Assembly: GCA_905182995.1 (NCBI GenBank)
Contig: CAJJDP010000051.1
Coordinates: 68,718-132,717, forward strand
DNA: 64,000 nt
Direction: 5' to 3'
From: Paramecium octaurelia
Taxonomy: Eukaryota > Ciliophora > Oligohymenophorea > Peniculida > Parameciidae
Part shown: positions 34,036 through 48,167 of the stretch, piece by piece
Numbering within the stretch: position 1 is the first letter of the stretch
Layout of the letters: each line of letters begins with the position of its first letter
The notes under the pieces: model-generated
What the model was told of the DNA's origin: nothing
What the model saw: only the letters and a program-made list of their open reading frames with translations
The model's database searches: none
Translations under genes and position numbers: made by a program

Positions 34036-37000
34036 TCAATTATTCTAACATTAAGGTTCTACCAAAATTAAACTTCCTCTTTATTAAAATAATTTCTTTA
34101 AATCTATACCTAAATGATTAACAAATTCTCCTTTTAAGACCAAAGCCTCTTTTGATTAAAAAACTAACTATCGTGATATTAGAATGATAGTCATGATGTG
34201 GGAAGCTAAATAGCAAAAAATAAATACTACTATTAGGAAGATATTAGGATTGAAATTTGGAAAGTTTAAATTATGCCATAATTTCTTAATAACAATCATT
34301 TGTAGGTAAAATAGGTTGTCCTGATTTAATATCCCATAAATGAAGAAATCTATCATAGCTACTAGATGCTAATGTAGTACCATCAAGAGAGAAACAGACT
34401 GATATAACTGCATCTGAATGACCATCTAATTAGACTTTTTATTATCCTGTTTTAACATCCCATACACGGATAGTGTTATCATCACTACCAGATACTAATT
34501 AAGTACCATCAGGAGAAAAATTGATTGATCGAACTGAATTTTTATGCCCATCTAATTTGGTTTTACATTATCCTGTCTTAACATCCCAAAAACGAATAGA
34601 CTAATCTATACTACCTGATGCTAATATAGTCCCATCAGGAGAGAAACAGACTGAACTAACACAATTTTCGTGACCATCTAATTTGACTTATTATTATCCT
34701 GTCTTAGAATTCCATAAACGAATAGACTAATCTATACTACCAGATGCTAATGTATTGCCATCAGGAGAGAAACAGACTGTCTAAATATAACCTGAATGAC
34801 CATATAACTTGGCTTTCTATTATCCTGTCTTAACATCCCATAACCTAATAGAATTATCATCACTGCAAGATGCAAAAGTAGTACTGTCAGGAGAAAAACA
34901 GATAGATCGAACTGAATTGCTATGACCATCTAATTCGGATTTGTATAATCTTGTCTTAACATCCCAAAAACGGATGGAGCCATCTATACTACCAGATGCT
35001 AATTTAGTGCCATCAGGAGAGAAACAGACTGAAGTAGCACAATTTTCGTGACCATCTAATTGTACTTTTTATTATTATCCTGTCTTAATATCCCATAAAC
35101 AAATAGACTAATCTATACTACCAGATACTAATGTATTACCATCAGGAGAGAAACTTATTGTTCTAACTGCATCAGAATGACCTTTTAATTTGACTTTTTA
35201 TTATCCTATCTTAATATCCCATAAACGGATAGACTTGTCATCACTACCAGATGCTATTGTAGTACCATCAGGAGAGAAACAAACTGATAGAACTCCCTCT
35301 GAATGACCATTTAACTTGGCTTTTTATTATCCTGTCTTAACATCCCATAAACGGATAGACTTATCCTCACTACCTGATGCTAAAGTAATACCATCAGGAG
35401 AGAAACATACTGAAAAAACCATATCTGAATGACCATCTAGTTTTGCTTTTTATTATCCTGTCTTAACATGCCATAACCTAATCGAGTGATCATCACTACC
35501 AGATGCTAAGGTAGTACCATCAGGAGAGAAACATGTTAATCTAACTGCATCAGAATGACCTTTTAACTTAGTATTTTATTATCCCATCTTAATATCCCAT
35601 AAACTGATAGTCATATCTCCACTACCAGATGCTAATGTAGTACCATCAGGAGAGAAACAAACTGATAGAACTCCCTCTGAATGACCATTTAACTTGGCTT
35701 TTTATTATCCTGTCTTAACATCCCATAAACGGATAGACATATCCTCACTACCAGATGCTAATATAATACCATCAGGAGAAAAACAGACTGATCGAACTAG
35801 GTATGAATGACCATCTAATTTTATCTTTTATTATCCTGCCCTAACATCCCATAAACGGATAGTGTCATCGTTACCACCAGAGGCTAATATAGTACCATCA
35901 AGAGAGAAACAGACTGATAGAACTTCTCCTGAATGACCATCTAACTTTGCTATTTATTATCTTGTCTTAACATCCAATAAAAGGATAGAGTTACTATCAT
36001 TCACAGTTGCTAAAGTAGTACCATCAGAAGAGAAGCTGACATATTGAACTCTATTTTAATTACATTTCAATTCGGCTTTTAATTTCCCTGTTTTAACATC
36101 CCATAAACGAATATAATTATCATAACTACAAGATGCTAATGTAGTACCATCGCGAGAGAAACAAACAGAGCTAACATTATCTAAATTGCCGCCTTATTTG
36201 GCTTTCTATTATTTTGTCTTTACATCCCATAAACGTATTGAGTTATCAAGACTAACTGATACTAATGTATAACCATCAGAGGAGAAACAGACTGATAGAA
36301 CTTCTTCTGAATGACCATCTAATGTGGCTTTTTATACTCCTGTCTTAACATCCCATAAACGGATAGAATTATCCCTACTGCCTGATGCTAATGTAGTACC
36401 ATCAGGGGAGAAATAGACTGAATTAACCCAACCTGAATGACCATCTAGTTTGGCTATTTATTATCCTGTCTTAGCATCCCATAATTGAATAGAGTCATCT
36501 TTACTTCCAGATGCCAAAGTAGTGCCATCAGGAGAGAAATTGACTGAAATAACTTAAGCAGAATGACCATCTAATGTGGCTTTTTATTATCCTGTCTTAA
36601 CATCCCATAAACGGATAGAGTAATCTCTACTACCAGATGCTAATGTAGTACCATCAGGTGAGAAACAAACTGAATTAACACCATCTTAATGACCATATAA
36701 TGAATACAAATCATTAATCTTCAGATTCTTCCATTTACAGCCAAACATTTATGCTCCATTTAGATTAATTCCATTTATGTTCACATCAGTAAATTCAGAT
36801 TAATTGAAATTACAATTTACAAAATTACCTCCTATTAAGGAAGTATTTTTGATCTTTATTTTCTCGAAATTAAGACTAGTTAGATCAACTTTCATATCAA
36901 CTAATAAATTAAGTGAGTTTGATCCACAAACGATGTAACTTTTATCAAATGCAGTTAGATATACAAGAAATTTCAGCAATTCTATAATCTTTTCTTTTTT

Positions 37001-40000
37001 TTATATTTTTTAAATCAAAAATTTTTTTGTTTCTATATAAATGTCGGAGGAATAATTATTTCTATTGAACTCATGTTTCTTTAGAATTTTCAGAAGATTC
37101 AAAGTCTATTGCATATCATTTTTGAGAGTGTCAAGTGTTGATTTGTTCTAATAATTTGATATAGAATGAAACGGTATAAAATTCTCATAATTTTTATGAG
37201 AGGAAAAAAATGTTAAGCAATCCACATCTTATTTTACTTCTTTACCCAAAATTTCTAGAATTTTACTATATATTTTAGTATTAAGATTTTCGAATAGAAC
37301 TAAAACTTCGTATAAATCTGAAGCGATCAAGAATTCTTAGATGGATTTATGAACAAATTAAAAACTTACACCTTTCTATCGAACCAAAGAACAACTCCTT
37401 ATGTCCTTTTTATAGTTCCCATTTTTACAATCATCATTAAAAAATTTCTTGAACCATTCTTCTTCATCGCTTTACTCGGAATATAATAATCCTTTTTATT
37501 GATACTAGACCTAAGTTACTTGCTTAAAACTCATTTTTTGAGCAAGCTCAATTGAAAATTTTTTTAGATCATGAACAAAATTATCAATGTTTATGGATTT
37601 TCCTAAGTTTCTCTATTTTTCTACTTATTTCAAATAATACTAACTAATAAACTCTTCATAAAAGTCATAACTTGTTAGATTGTACTCTTTTAATGCATCA
37701 CAAACTAGTTATATTATTTTTTCCTCTGGAACTAATATTTTTTCAAATGCAGCATTTGATATCACAGGAGAGATGAGTAAATTAATTTTCGAAAGTATTA
37801 TTTTGAGATCATTTACTTCTTTCGTTATCTAAAATTAAATGGTTGTTAAATTTTCTTCTAATGTATTCCAAACTTCCAAAGCAACTTCACGATAGTTAAT
37901 AATTTCCAAATTTTCCAAATCTGCAAAAGTAACTTCATAATTTTTATTCTTACTTTCCAATTAAGATTGTTTTTCAATTTCATTATTTAACTGAGTTAGA
38001 TTTTGCCGTTATTTATACATTTCGATTAAAAATTTACTTTTGTAGAATACTTTAAGCATATTTGGGAAATTCTTGAAAAAATTTTATTTCACATTATATA
38101 TCTCGGTTGCTTTCTTCACCATTTCTGGTAACACTTGGACCACAATTTCCATCATATAAGGAGTTTCCACCAGCTTATTCAAGTTTATGTTCTTTATCAT
38201 TTTTTCATACTTTTCAACACTCCATAGCTTTTGTAAATTTATACTTAGACTTCTCAAAGCTTCAGTGCTTTTTAAAGCAATAAACTCATCATTTTTCAAA
38301 AATAATTCAATCCTCTCTATTTATTTTTCATTCAGAAGATTTTCACTATTTGTTATTTCTGATTTGGAAAATTATAAGAAGAATTTTTCCCAAAAAATTT
38401 CAAACTTATTGATATCGATAGCTCCTCGATTTGAAATTTATGTTTACCATTCATAAATTTCGAAAAGTAACATTTTAATACTTTACGTTGTAAATTTCTT
38501 TAGATATTTCTCCATTTATTCTTCATTAAATTTTAGAAGCTAAACTTCTTTAAATTCTTCTTTTTTCTCTGGTTCAAACCATTAGGTATAATTATTACTT
38601 GTGAAGATTTCACTTCTAGTTGTAAAAATAACAAGTGGGTCTGACCAAATCTATTTAAGTTTATTACTTATATATAAATTTTTCTAAATATGCTCTAGTT
38701 TCATTTCATCATAACTGTCCATAATCAATAGAAATTTGAATTCTTTCTTTTCCAACATCTCTTTACATTCTTTCAATTACAATTTGTCAAATCCATACTC
38801 GTCTTGATGTAGTGTCTCTTCAACTACCTAAAAAACAGGATTTTTTAAAGAAGGTAAAGAGATATAAACAGGTATGAGCAATTGATTTCTAATTTTTTCA
38901 TTTTTTTCATGTTATTTCCAAATAAATTCTTCTATTTTCTTTGCTGTAGTACTTTTGCCAGATCCAGCTTACCCATGTATTAATAAGACTGTTTTGTCTT
39001 CTAATAAAAACTCATTCACCTTTCCTCTCCTATCATTCAAATCTTCTAAATTCATCAAACTACTTGGCTAAGTTTCCTCTTTTTATTGTTTTTGGATAAT
39101 TTCTAACGTTTGTAACGGTACATAAATGTTCTTAGTATTTTTTTATGCTGCATCTTTCAATACCTTCCATTTTCTAATTTCAAATAGCTACTCAACAGTT
39201 TTTCCTCTCAAAAGTTTAATATCGTTACCCATGCTTTTGAGTTACTCCTTCATTTCATTAATTTTACCCTCTACTCTTATTAAACCTTTTCGAATATGAT
39301 TAACAAAATCAGTTATCAATCGCAGTTATTAACCCATTTCACTGATATTTTCAATTTATTAATCTAATTGCATTGTTGTATCATCTATTTCTTTCATGTA
39401 AAGATCTTGTTTTTTGAGATTGGCTTCGTGAGAAACCTACTCTTACAATTCATCAATTCTCCTCAACATTTCCTGCATTTTACCTGCAATTCTATCATGT
39501 TAAGTGGACCAATCTTTCTACAAAACTTACATTTACAGACCTATCAAGTTTTAATTTTTTAAAATATTTCTAACCCTTTGATCCTATTCTTGAACCCACA
39601 CTTAGATAAGAACTTTCGAACAGAAAGAAGTTATGTTCTCTGAAAAACAATTAGAAGAAATCTAAATTATTGTAAACACTAATCCCTATTTAATTTTCCA
39701 CTAGTCATTATTAATAATATCTTTGGACTTTTGAACCTAATTATCTATTAAACCAAACTATTATTTTGATTCTTCATCTCCTTCTTCTTCGATACCCTCT
39801 AAATAGATTTTTTTTAATTATTGAATTAGAAATTCCTATCCAATTTTAATGTTAGAAAAACACCTTTATTTGACTAATTGTTCCTTTATATACAACTCTA
39901 AGCAATTTAGAAAATCAGGAATATTTATATTAGCTTAAGTAATCCCTGTATCATTTACTCTTTTAATTAGCTTAGTTTCTATTCCTTCCAAGTAAAAATG

Positions 40001-43000
40001 AAAATCTTCACCCTCCTTTTAATATAAATTATCTTCTGTCAATTATTATAACTCAAACTTCTTAATAAATTCTAAAATATAACATTAAAGTCTTTCTTAG
40101 AATTTAGTTTAAATTTCTATTTCAAACTTTTGAATTTAATCAAGTTTTTCAGACAAAATAACAACTTCTGCAAATAATTTATATAATAGCTCAATCTCAT
40201 ATTGAAGTTTTAATTTTTTTAACTTTACTACCTTAATCAAAAATGTTAAATTAGTTCTATAGTTATCGTAACTGCAAAATTTAAATTTCTTACTCATTTA
40301 ATTAATACTACCTATTTCCCTATTTCCACTTTATCTTTCAATTTACAAATTCAACTCAATTTATTCAGTATCATTAATTTTTTCATTAGCAACCTGTCTT
40401 ATTTGTTCTTGAATTATCGATATTTGCTATTCCTTCTAAGTTATTTTGTGATCGTTTAATATGGTTTTTAAATTCATGAGTTCCTCATTAATTAGCATTT
40501 TGACAATTTGCTCGTCTGTTTAACCAAAAGTTTCAATTGTTTTGATCACTGCTTCTGTTTGTGTGATTAATAAATTCCAATTTCCAATCGGTTAATCTTT
40601 AGTTATAACTTCAAGTTTTCTTAGTTGAGACAAAAAATTAAAATATTTTTCTTTTTCCAATCTCAATTCTTAGAAATTAAATTTATCATCCATCACTGTT
40701 TTTAATGATTCCTCAACTTTTAGATCTTCAACAATTTTCCAAATTGTTTCCATCGACAATTCGGAAGGAGTTTCTTTGAAGAAGAATTCTTCAAATTCCT
40801 TCTCTATTAACTCTAAGTCTTTTCTTTCTTATTCAATCTGTTTTTCATTTACACATTATTGAAACATGACATATGTTAATATTCCTTTTTATTTCGATAA
40901 CCTGTGTTCAAAGTCTTCTCTTGTGATTTCAATATTTTGTAATTCATTATGTATTAATGAGGTAAAATTAGTGTTTTCTCTCATAATTCTTTATGGAAAA
41001 TCTTTGACAACATTTAGTAGAAACTCATCAAGATTTATAACTTCTGACAGCCTTCCCAATTCTTCTGGTTTTGCTTTTTCCAATATAAATGAAAAAGACC
41101 TCTTTGAATCAATCAGTTTTAATTTTAGCCTCAGATTGTTGTACCTTAAGTTTTCGAGACATTTAAGTAAATGCATATTGGCAAAGGATTATTTAATTGT
41201 TTTAAGACTCAAAATTTTCGGAACTGTCTCAATTTAATACATAATGATCATGATCTCCTTAAGATATAAATTGATATAAGAACATTTTTCTTAAAGTTCA
41301 TTGCACTTGCTTTCATAAAATAAATATAAATTATAGACTAAATTCTAAAAATATTGCAATAAGTTATTTTGAATTAAATCTGTTTCTAGCCTTTAAATTT
41401 CTTTCTGATAAATGCCAATCAACTTTTCAGCTTTTCTTCGAATTTTGCTTCTATTTTGAGGGGTTATTGGTAAATCTATAAATGAGATTTTGTATTCTTT
41501 AAAATCAACATGTTTAAGTTCTTCCAAAATTGATTTACTTTACTCCTAAATTATATCGTTGTCGTCAATAAAATTTTGATTTAGTGATTGATTTCTTTAA
41601 TCTTAAATGACATATAATTGTAAGATCTCTATTAATCTTTAAAATATATTAAGTTTCTCAAAATTGTTTTTTTCATAGTTCTTTTTTTAATGGTTCTAAT
41701 TAAGCCTCATAATTTTAATGATATCCTAAATGTTTTAGAAATAGTCCTTTAATTTCTGTATAATTTTTTTTATTTATTGAAGAGAAATTTTTAATGTTGT
41801 ACTTTCATTATATTACTTTCCTTTAGTAAAATTTCTAGAGATTTTTATGACTTCTTCCAAGTTTTCATCATTTTATTTAGTTAAATTTAATAACTTATTG
41901 GAAATCAGAAAACCTAGAAACCTTTAAATATTATGAATTGCCAATATAGTTTCATTTTGTTAGAGTTCTTTTCCTTCAATTTCTAATTTTGTTTTTAAAT
42001 ATGATCCAAATGTAAAAGGGATATTTTGATATTGTTCATTTATGAAAAAATCTTTTAGTAATAAAAAGATTTCCCATTCTTTGAAATTAGATTCTAAGAT
42101 TGCTCTGTCCATTTCACTTAATTAACTATTTTAGAGATAGTTTAGTTAGATGACAGCTTAGTCATTACTATGATTCATTTAAATAAGGAATCCTTTTCTC
42201 TAATATTCCTTCCAAATTTATTCTAACTTTACTCCAAGATTAAAAGAGTTTATCAGCTGAGATAATTTCTGCTTTGTTAATGGAGGATTATATTATAAGA
42301 TTTTTCCTATCATTTATACCCAAAGATAATGATATTTCCAGACATTTGAATTTTTCACAATTTTATCATGTATTTCCTCAACTTGTGAAATTATTTCATC
42401 TAGGTTTTAAAATTTTTCATTCTTAAAATAGTTAATTATCTCCCATTATAACATATCTATTTAAAAATACACTTCAAATTATTTTCTGTTGTTGCTAATA
42501 ACATACTATTTGTAAAGATGACAGGCTCCCTGAAATAATGACTCAAGTAATTCTTCATTTGGCTTCATTTAAATTATTGACCCAATTATACCGCTTAAAC
42601 ATCCTTTTAAAATTTCTTCCCTTTCATTACTATTATTGGGAGCAATTTCGAAAGAAGTTTTTGTTAAGAAAAGATAGAGTTCCATTTAATTTTGAATCAA
42701 ATCATTCTTTTCTATTTCCATATGTTGACTTAGTTCATCAGAAATATCCAAAAATTCCTATTAGATGTCACATTTCATAAATCTCTCTTCTTTTAGTATA
42801 TGGAAGCTAAATATTAGTTTAGATAGGGATGCTGTTATTTATAAAATATATAAGCACTTAAAAGAATCTGTTCTAATGTAGATCAAACAGCTTTTCAATA
42901 ACTTTCTGATTCCCTCTAAAATTAAATCGTATGATTTCACTACACTTTAGGCATTCTTGTTGAGATTGTAAATGTTTTCTTCTTAAAAAATAAACCATTA

Positions 43001-43213
43001 TAGAGCTATCATTATTTCTTATGATTCTGAGTAATCCGCTGCAACCACAGCCTTAGTGCAAATTTTCTCAACATAAAAATTGAATTTATTAAAGAAATTA
43101 TGAAGGTCTTGAGTATCTAACTTTGATATTCCTGATTTCAGGGAGTTTATTTTTTATGATCCGCAACCACCACCACGCAAAATGTATTATGTTTAAACCA
43201 TTTGATTTGACAT
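34036..43213 (-). CDS. Giant NACHT-pentapeptide-WD40 STAND ATPase
   Basis: Two exons on the minus strand with one 25-nt intron (34206-34230). The coding length of 9153 nt is exactly 3051 codons, giving 3050 aa. Order: about 1400 residues of helical, coiled-coil-like sequence without a known domain; NACHT ATPase with P-loop [10 protein letters not shown] (about 1413-1422), Walker [14 protein letters not shown] (Asp about 1499) and sensor VIFTTRSE (about 1527); NACHT winged-helix end FVHKSIQEFLIA (about 1955); helical linker; nine pentapeptide repeats (about 2112-2156); 19 WD40 repeats of 42 aa (about 2169-2965); KGEF C-terminal module. This is the plan of STAND/NLR signalling ATPases: WD40 repeats sense a ligand, NACHT oligomerises on ATP, the N-terminus signals. 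ATP and Mg sites look intact. The ligand and the N-terminal effector are unknown. Confidence 0.93.
34206..34230 (-). other. 25-nt spliceosomal intron
   Basis: On the minus strand it begins GTAGTATTTATT and ends GCTATTTAG. Its removal brings the KGEF module into frame. Its sequence resembles the intron at 10942-10964, suggesting common descent. Confidence 0.85.
35258..35738 (-). repeat. Near-identical WD40 blades 378 nt apart
   Basis: Bases 35258-35360 recur without a difference at 35636-35738, an offset of 378 nt or three 126-nt WD40 units. Neighbouring units diverge more, so this block was copied recently by unequal exchange or gene conversion inside the array. Confidence 0.8.
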
Positions 43214-46200
43214 TTAATTAAATTTAAATAAAAAATCCACATTGGTACAAATGCATATAAACATAAAATAATTTAATATACAAGAATTTTCCGATCAATT
43301 CAGGATTTTCTACACTAATTGTATGGTTCCTTATATAAATAAGTTTGAGAAAAAATTAAATTTTGTTTTTAAAAATATTACCATAAATAAATTTCTAGCA
43401 TTCTAACCTCTTTGGAATAATATTACCAATATGATAAGGCAACGCTTTCCTGAAAGAGCTCTCCTCATTTTTAAAGTGAAAATCAATTTTCTACTCACTT
43501 TGGATATTTCAATCTTATTCAAATCTTATCATTTATCACACCTTTTTTTTAATAACCTTTCATGAATGAATTCTAAATTCTATAATCTTTTTTAATATTT
43601 TGAGTACCTGAAGATGGAAATATCAATGGGAAGTTGAATAATGAAGAATTTAACTGATATATATATAATCAGTTAAATTAGTTAATAAAAATGTATTTTG
43701 CATATTAGAAATGAAGACTTTTCAATACAACAACTTACTTTACTATAATAGAAATCATTAAGAAATTTCAAACCTGTGCAGGTAAATTATTATTTATAAG
43801 TTTCTTTTTTTTTGAGAAAATGCTGATTACAAATCTTTCATTTTAAAATAAACAGAAAAATAGAGGATTATCAAAAATAGCAAATCAAAACAACTTATGA
43901 GATAACTACTAGAATTTAGGCATTCATTAATTGATGAAATATTTATTTTTTTTTAACAATTAAAGCTTTGAATATATGCTATGATTTACTCCCTAATTGA
44001 TATATCAATTATATTTAATTTTTATGAATGAATCCAACTTTTCAAAGCTTTTTCACTGTTTAAAAAAAAAATTTAGGAATTTAAATTATTTAAAGAAAAT
44101 ATTTTAAGCACTGTTATTCTATACATTATATACATTCTAATTAGCAACTCGCTTAGCATTTATAGCTTCTATCTAATATATATTATTTTAATGATTGCAA
44201 AACTCATATATAAATTTAATTTAAATTCTAATATTTCATTTATGGTGAATTTAATTTATTCTATTAATATTAAAATTAGCCAATGAATGTTTCTCGCTGG
44301 ATTCAATTAAGCTCAAGGCTTTCATCATGATGTCAATTTATAAAAGTGCTGACTAACTTAAATTTTCTAGATCGATATTGAAATAAGGAATAATTTTATT
44401 AAAAACCAATCCAAGGCCAACTTACATTCTGAAATATTTACTTATAAATTTTTAATGATTATGATTCGTTGATAAAAGCAAAAATTACAATAAGGCCTTT
44501 GATATAGGCATTTACTATCTTTGCAAACTCCTATTATCTAATAATGTTATGATCAGATTAGTTACATCTAACTTTCATTTTGTATTTATAATACATTGAA
44601 AATTTGAATTTAATAATAAAACAACTTCATTTTAATAAAACCTTGAGTCTGAAGCCTGAGCTTATTTTTTGTAAGCTAACAAGTTTTAATATAGCCCATC
44701 TTCGATAACCAATTTTTAACATTCTCGAACAAATAAACAATAATTTGAAAATGGTAATTTAATTATTAAGTATTACTTTCAAGTAATTACATTTACTTGA
44801 TAATAAATTAAAGCGAGGATATGTTTTAAAAAAGTCATTGCTATATTTTAAGGCTTACATGTCTGAACTAGGGAATATTGGATTAAAATCATGAAACCAT
44901 AGTATGCAGTTTGAATTAAATAATAATGAATTTAGAGGAAAAATATATAATTTTACTCCATTAAAAATGAACCAAATAGCGGATACTTTGAGCCATGATA
45001 AGTTATCATACATCAAAATTTAGTAAGATTTTAATTGGATCGTATCAATTTAATGAATAAAAAATAAAACTTGCACTTTACTTGATAATTTTTTATTTTT
45101 AATAATGACAATTTAATTATTTAAACAAGAATATGAGAACAAATCCCCTGATTTAAACATGAAGAACAACTTCAAATATACATCAAATTAGGATAAAAAT
45201 CAATAGAGTATATTTATTAAGAGTGCGATTAGGAGCTTAAATAAGGTCCCAAGAATGCAAGTCAAAAATTAAATTCGTATCAATTAAGTACGTCTCATAA
45301 ATAACTTTTATAACGTTTTAAATTCACCTAATCATTTGCTATCTAAGTTGAATTTTGAAGCCTTCCCTCAAAGTATTTTTTATATCTTGATAAATTTGAT
45401 GAAAAAACAATCATGAAAATATTTCTATATTTTAGGTTAAAATTAAAGTAGAAAGTTATGAATAAACTGTTAAATATAAATAATAAGATCATTCATTTTG
45501 ATTAATTTAAATAATTCATAGAAAATCTTGAATAAATTGGAGATTAAATCAAATATTAAGCAATTGAATAAAATGAAATGGCTCTCCAACAGTAGAACAT
45601 AGTTTTAATTTATATGTTAAATTGAATAAAGTCAGAGAAGAAGAATTTAGATGAAGAATTATGCATTTAATATTTAAAGTTGAATGAAAAAAAAAATATG
45701 ATTAGAAGCTAATTTGAGAAAATTTAATGTTTGTTGAATAACTCATTTAATAAGGTGGACATCTTGGAATTTGTTAAAGGGCATTAGACACAAACAATAA
45801 ATCACCATAAAAAATATCTCAAAGTTTCTGTTAGTATTGAAAAAAATCTAATACCACAGTATTATGGCTCCCAATTACAGCAAATAGAGAAAATTCAATT
45901 CAATTATCCTCCTCCGAGCGGCTGGGCTCGACCGGGCTGTATGTTCAAATATTAACACATATATTATGAAAAAATTACGTTCTACTTTGAGAACTTTATT
46001 AAATATATAAGGGGAGGTATTTCAATAAAAATCATTTTCACCAACAAACCTTAAAACTAACTCAACCGATTAGTATGGATTCTGTTCTTTAAGTTGTGCA
46101 TCTGGTTAACTAAAATCAAGTATCTCATTGTTTTCAGAATTCTAAATATACATCAAAATTGTTTTGCTATTTGAATGCTTGATAAATTTCTAAATATATT

Positions 46201-48167
46201 TTTCCTACTTTTCCACTTTTATTCTTAATACACATTCCTAGAAAGCAAGTTTTATTGAATAAAATAATTAATAATATAAATGAGCTTGCAAGAGTTGAAA
46301 TTAAAATTATCATTCTTTCTACCTATAACAAAAACCTCACGATTTACAAATTAATCCAAAGGTTATATTATTTGAAAAGAATTAATCATCTTATGATTAT
46401 AAAATAAACTTAAGTGTAATAATCTGAGTTGTCGAATTTATAAAATGTCGATTCACAACAATAATATGATAGGCATTGTTTATTTAATATTGAAATTGCA
46501 TAAGAATTAAATTAAGAGGTTAATTACATTTTTAATTTTTATTTAGGCTTATAATTGTATTTCAAAAAAAATTGCGTGTCAAATATGTAAGATCTCCTTT
46601 CTAAAAAGGAAACAACATAAAAAGAATATCTTATAATTATCAAAAGGTTTTATTTATTTCTTTTTTGCGAGCAAACAAATAAAATATCAAATTTAGTCAT
46701 TTGGTTATTTTTTAAAAAAAGAGGAATATAAACATGACAGCATTTCAGCATTCAATTTTTCTTAAAAGCAAAAGGTACAAAATTCAATTATTGATAAGAC
46801 TATAAACTATGTGATGATATAAAAAGAACAATTCAAGTTGAAAGAATGAATTAATAACAATTAATTTAAAGCAAAGCCTAAGAATAGTTACTTTAGTGCC
46901 AACATTTAATGATATTGTTACTGTAAAACAATCATATGAGAGTTTCATTGCTTATGTTGCTACTGTTCGAATCAGACGTAAAAGTGAATTGCATTCCTCT
47001 ATTAAAGTTTTCAGATATTTTAGAAAACAAAATCTAACCATATAAATATAAGAATGATGAATCATCTTAAGGAACAGCACCAATTAACAAAACCATATAA
47101 TAAGCAACTAGATTAACTTTAGAATTATTATAAGTTGAGTAAAGTCAGTCTATACTACCATCTATAAAAAATAAAGGGACATTTAAAGTTTTTGGATTAA
47201 TTGAAAAAAGAATTGAAAGTTTCATTTGATTAAAAAAACAAGGATTCCAACAATTTTTTGAGAGCTTAAATTTTTCCACTTTTAAATTTATTAAGAAACA
47301 ATTAGGTAAATAGGTTAAATCTCAATCCTAATGTTAATCATAACCTAACAATAAAATTTTGCTAGGAAAAAATTGAAGAAGTTCATTTTCCAATATTATT
47401 TAAAGTTTTCTTTTCGTGCATTCAATTACACAAAATTTAAGTACCAACTAATTTATAAAAATGAGGCATATTCAATGATTAACAGCACAAATTAAGACAA
47501 AAGATAAATAAAAAGATAAAAAAATGTTGAATAATTGTAATCAATGATCGATAACATAGTTGATGTAGAAGAATTAATCAATATCAAAGAAATGTAAGTT
47601 TCTACCTCTAATTGTTTTTCTTTAGATGCCATGAAAAACCTTTTAACATTTGTTTTTTTTCCAATTGAAAAATCCAATTACTTTATTTTACTAAAGTAAT
47701 ATGTAAACATATTACTTAATTTATTCTTGATTAATGTATATTTTTAAAAGAATTAATGGTTAGGTTTGAGAGTTTTCAAAACATTTATAATCCAGTCCTT
47801 ATCAGGCTAATGTTTTTAATCTATACCCCACTTCTTTATTAATTATGAATCTTCAACAACTCTTCAACTATTTCATATTTTTTGACTAACTTTAGTAAAA
47901 CTCCGATTTATACTTCATCACAAATTTGGAACATATATTTTATCAAAAAGAATACCAAGTAGATAATCTGAAGTTATTATTGATCTTTAATAAATCTGCT
48001 TCTTCTTAAAAATTATTCTACATTTTTTAAATATTTATTCTTTAATCATCTGCTAAGCGTATGAAATTAAACAATTTATTGGGAAAATTAGCGAAGTCAC
48101 GTATGGATTTTTAAGTTAGAGATTATAATTGAAGAAAATTGAATAAAATATTTTAATTTATTTTTCT
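43214..48167. other. Long spacer with one possible coding fragment
   Basis: The upstream region of the giant NACHT gene, with mostly AT-rich DNA. The only protein-like stretch is the frame at 45626-46174, listed separately. A plus-strand segment around 46880-47060 contains a few short protein-like runs but no consistent frame. Confidence 0.35.
45626..46174 (+). other. Possible gene fragment, unrecognised
   Basis: 182 codons open in one frame, beginning after a TGA and lacking a supported start. It contains KVDILEFVKGHQTQTINHHK and KNLIPQYYGSQLQQIEKIQF, which look like real helical protein. It then crosses a 36-nt, 72% GC island encoding NYPPPSGWARPGCMF. I cannot name a family. It may be a decayed gene fragment or chance. 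Confidence 0.3.

Noticed and set aside
45917..45940. tRNA gene suggested by GGCTCGACC
   Set aside because: No acceptor, D-arm or anticodon stem could be formed around it.
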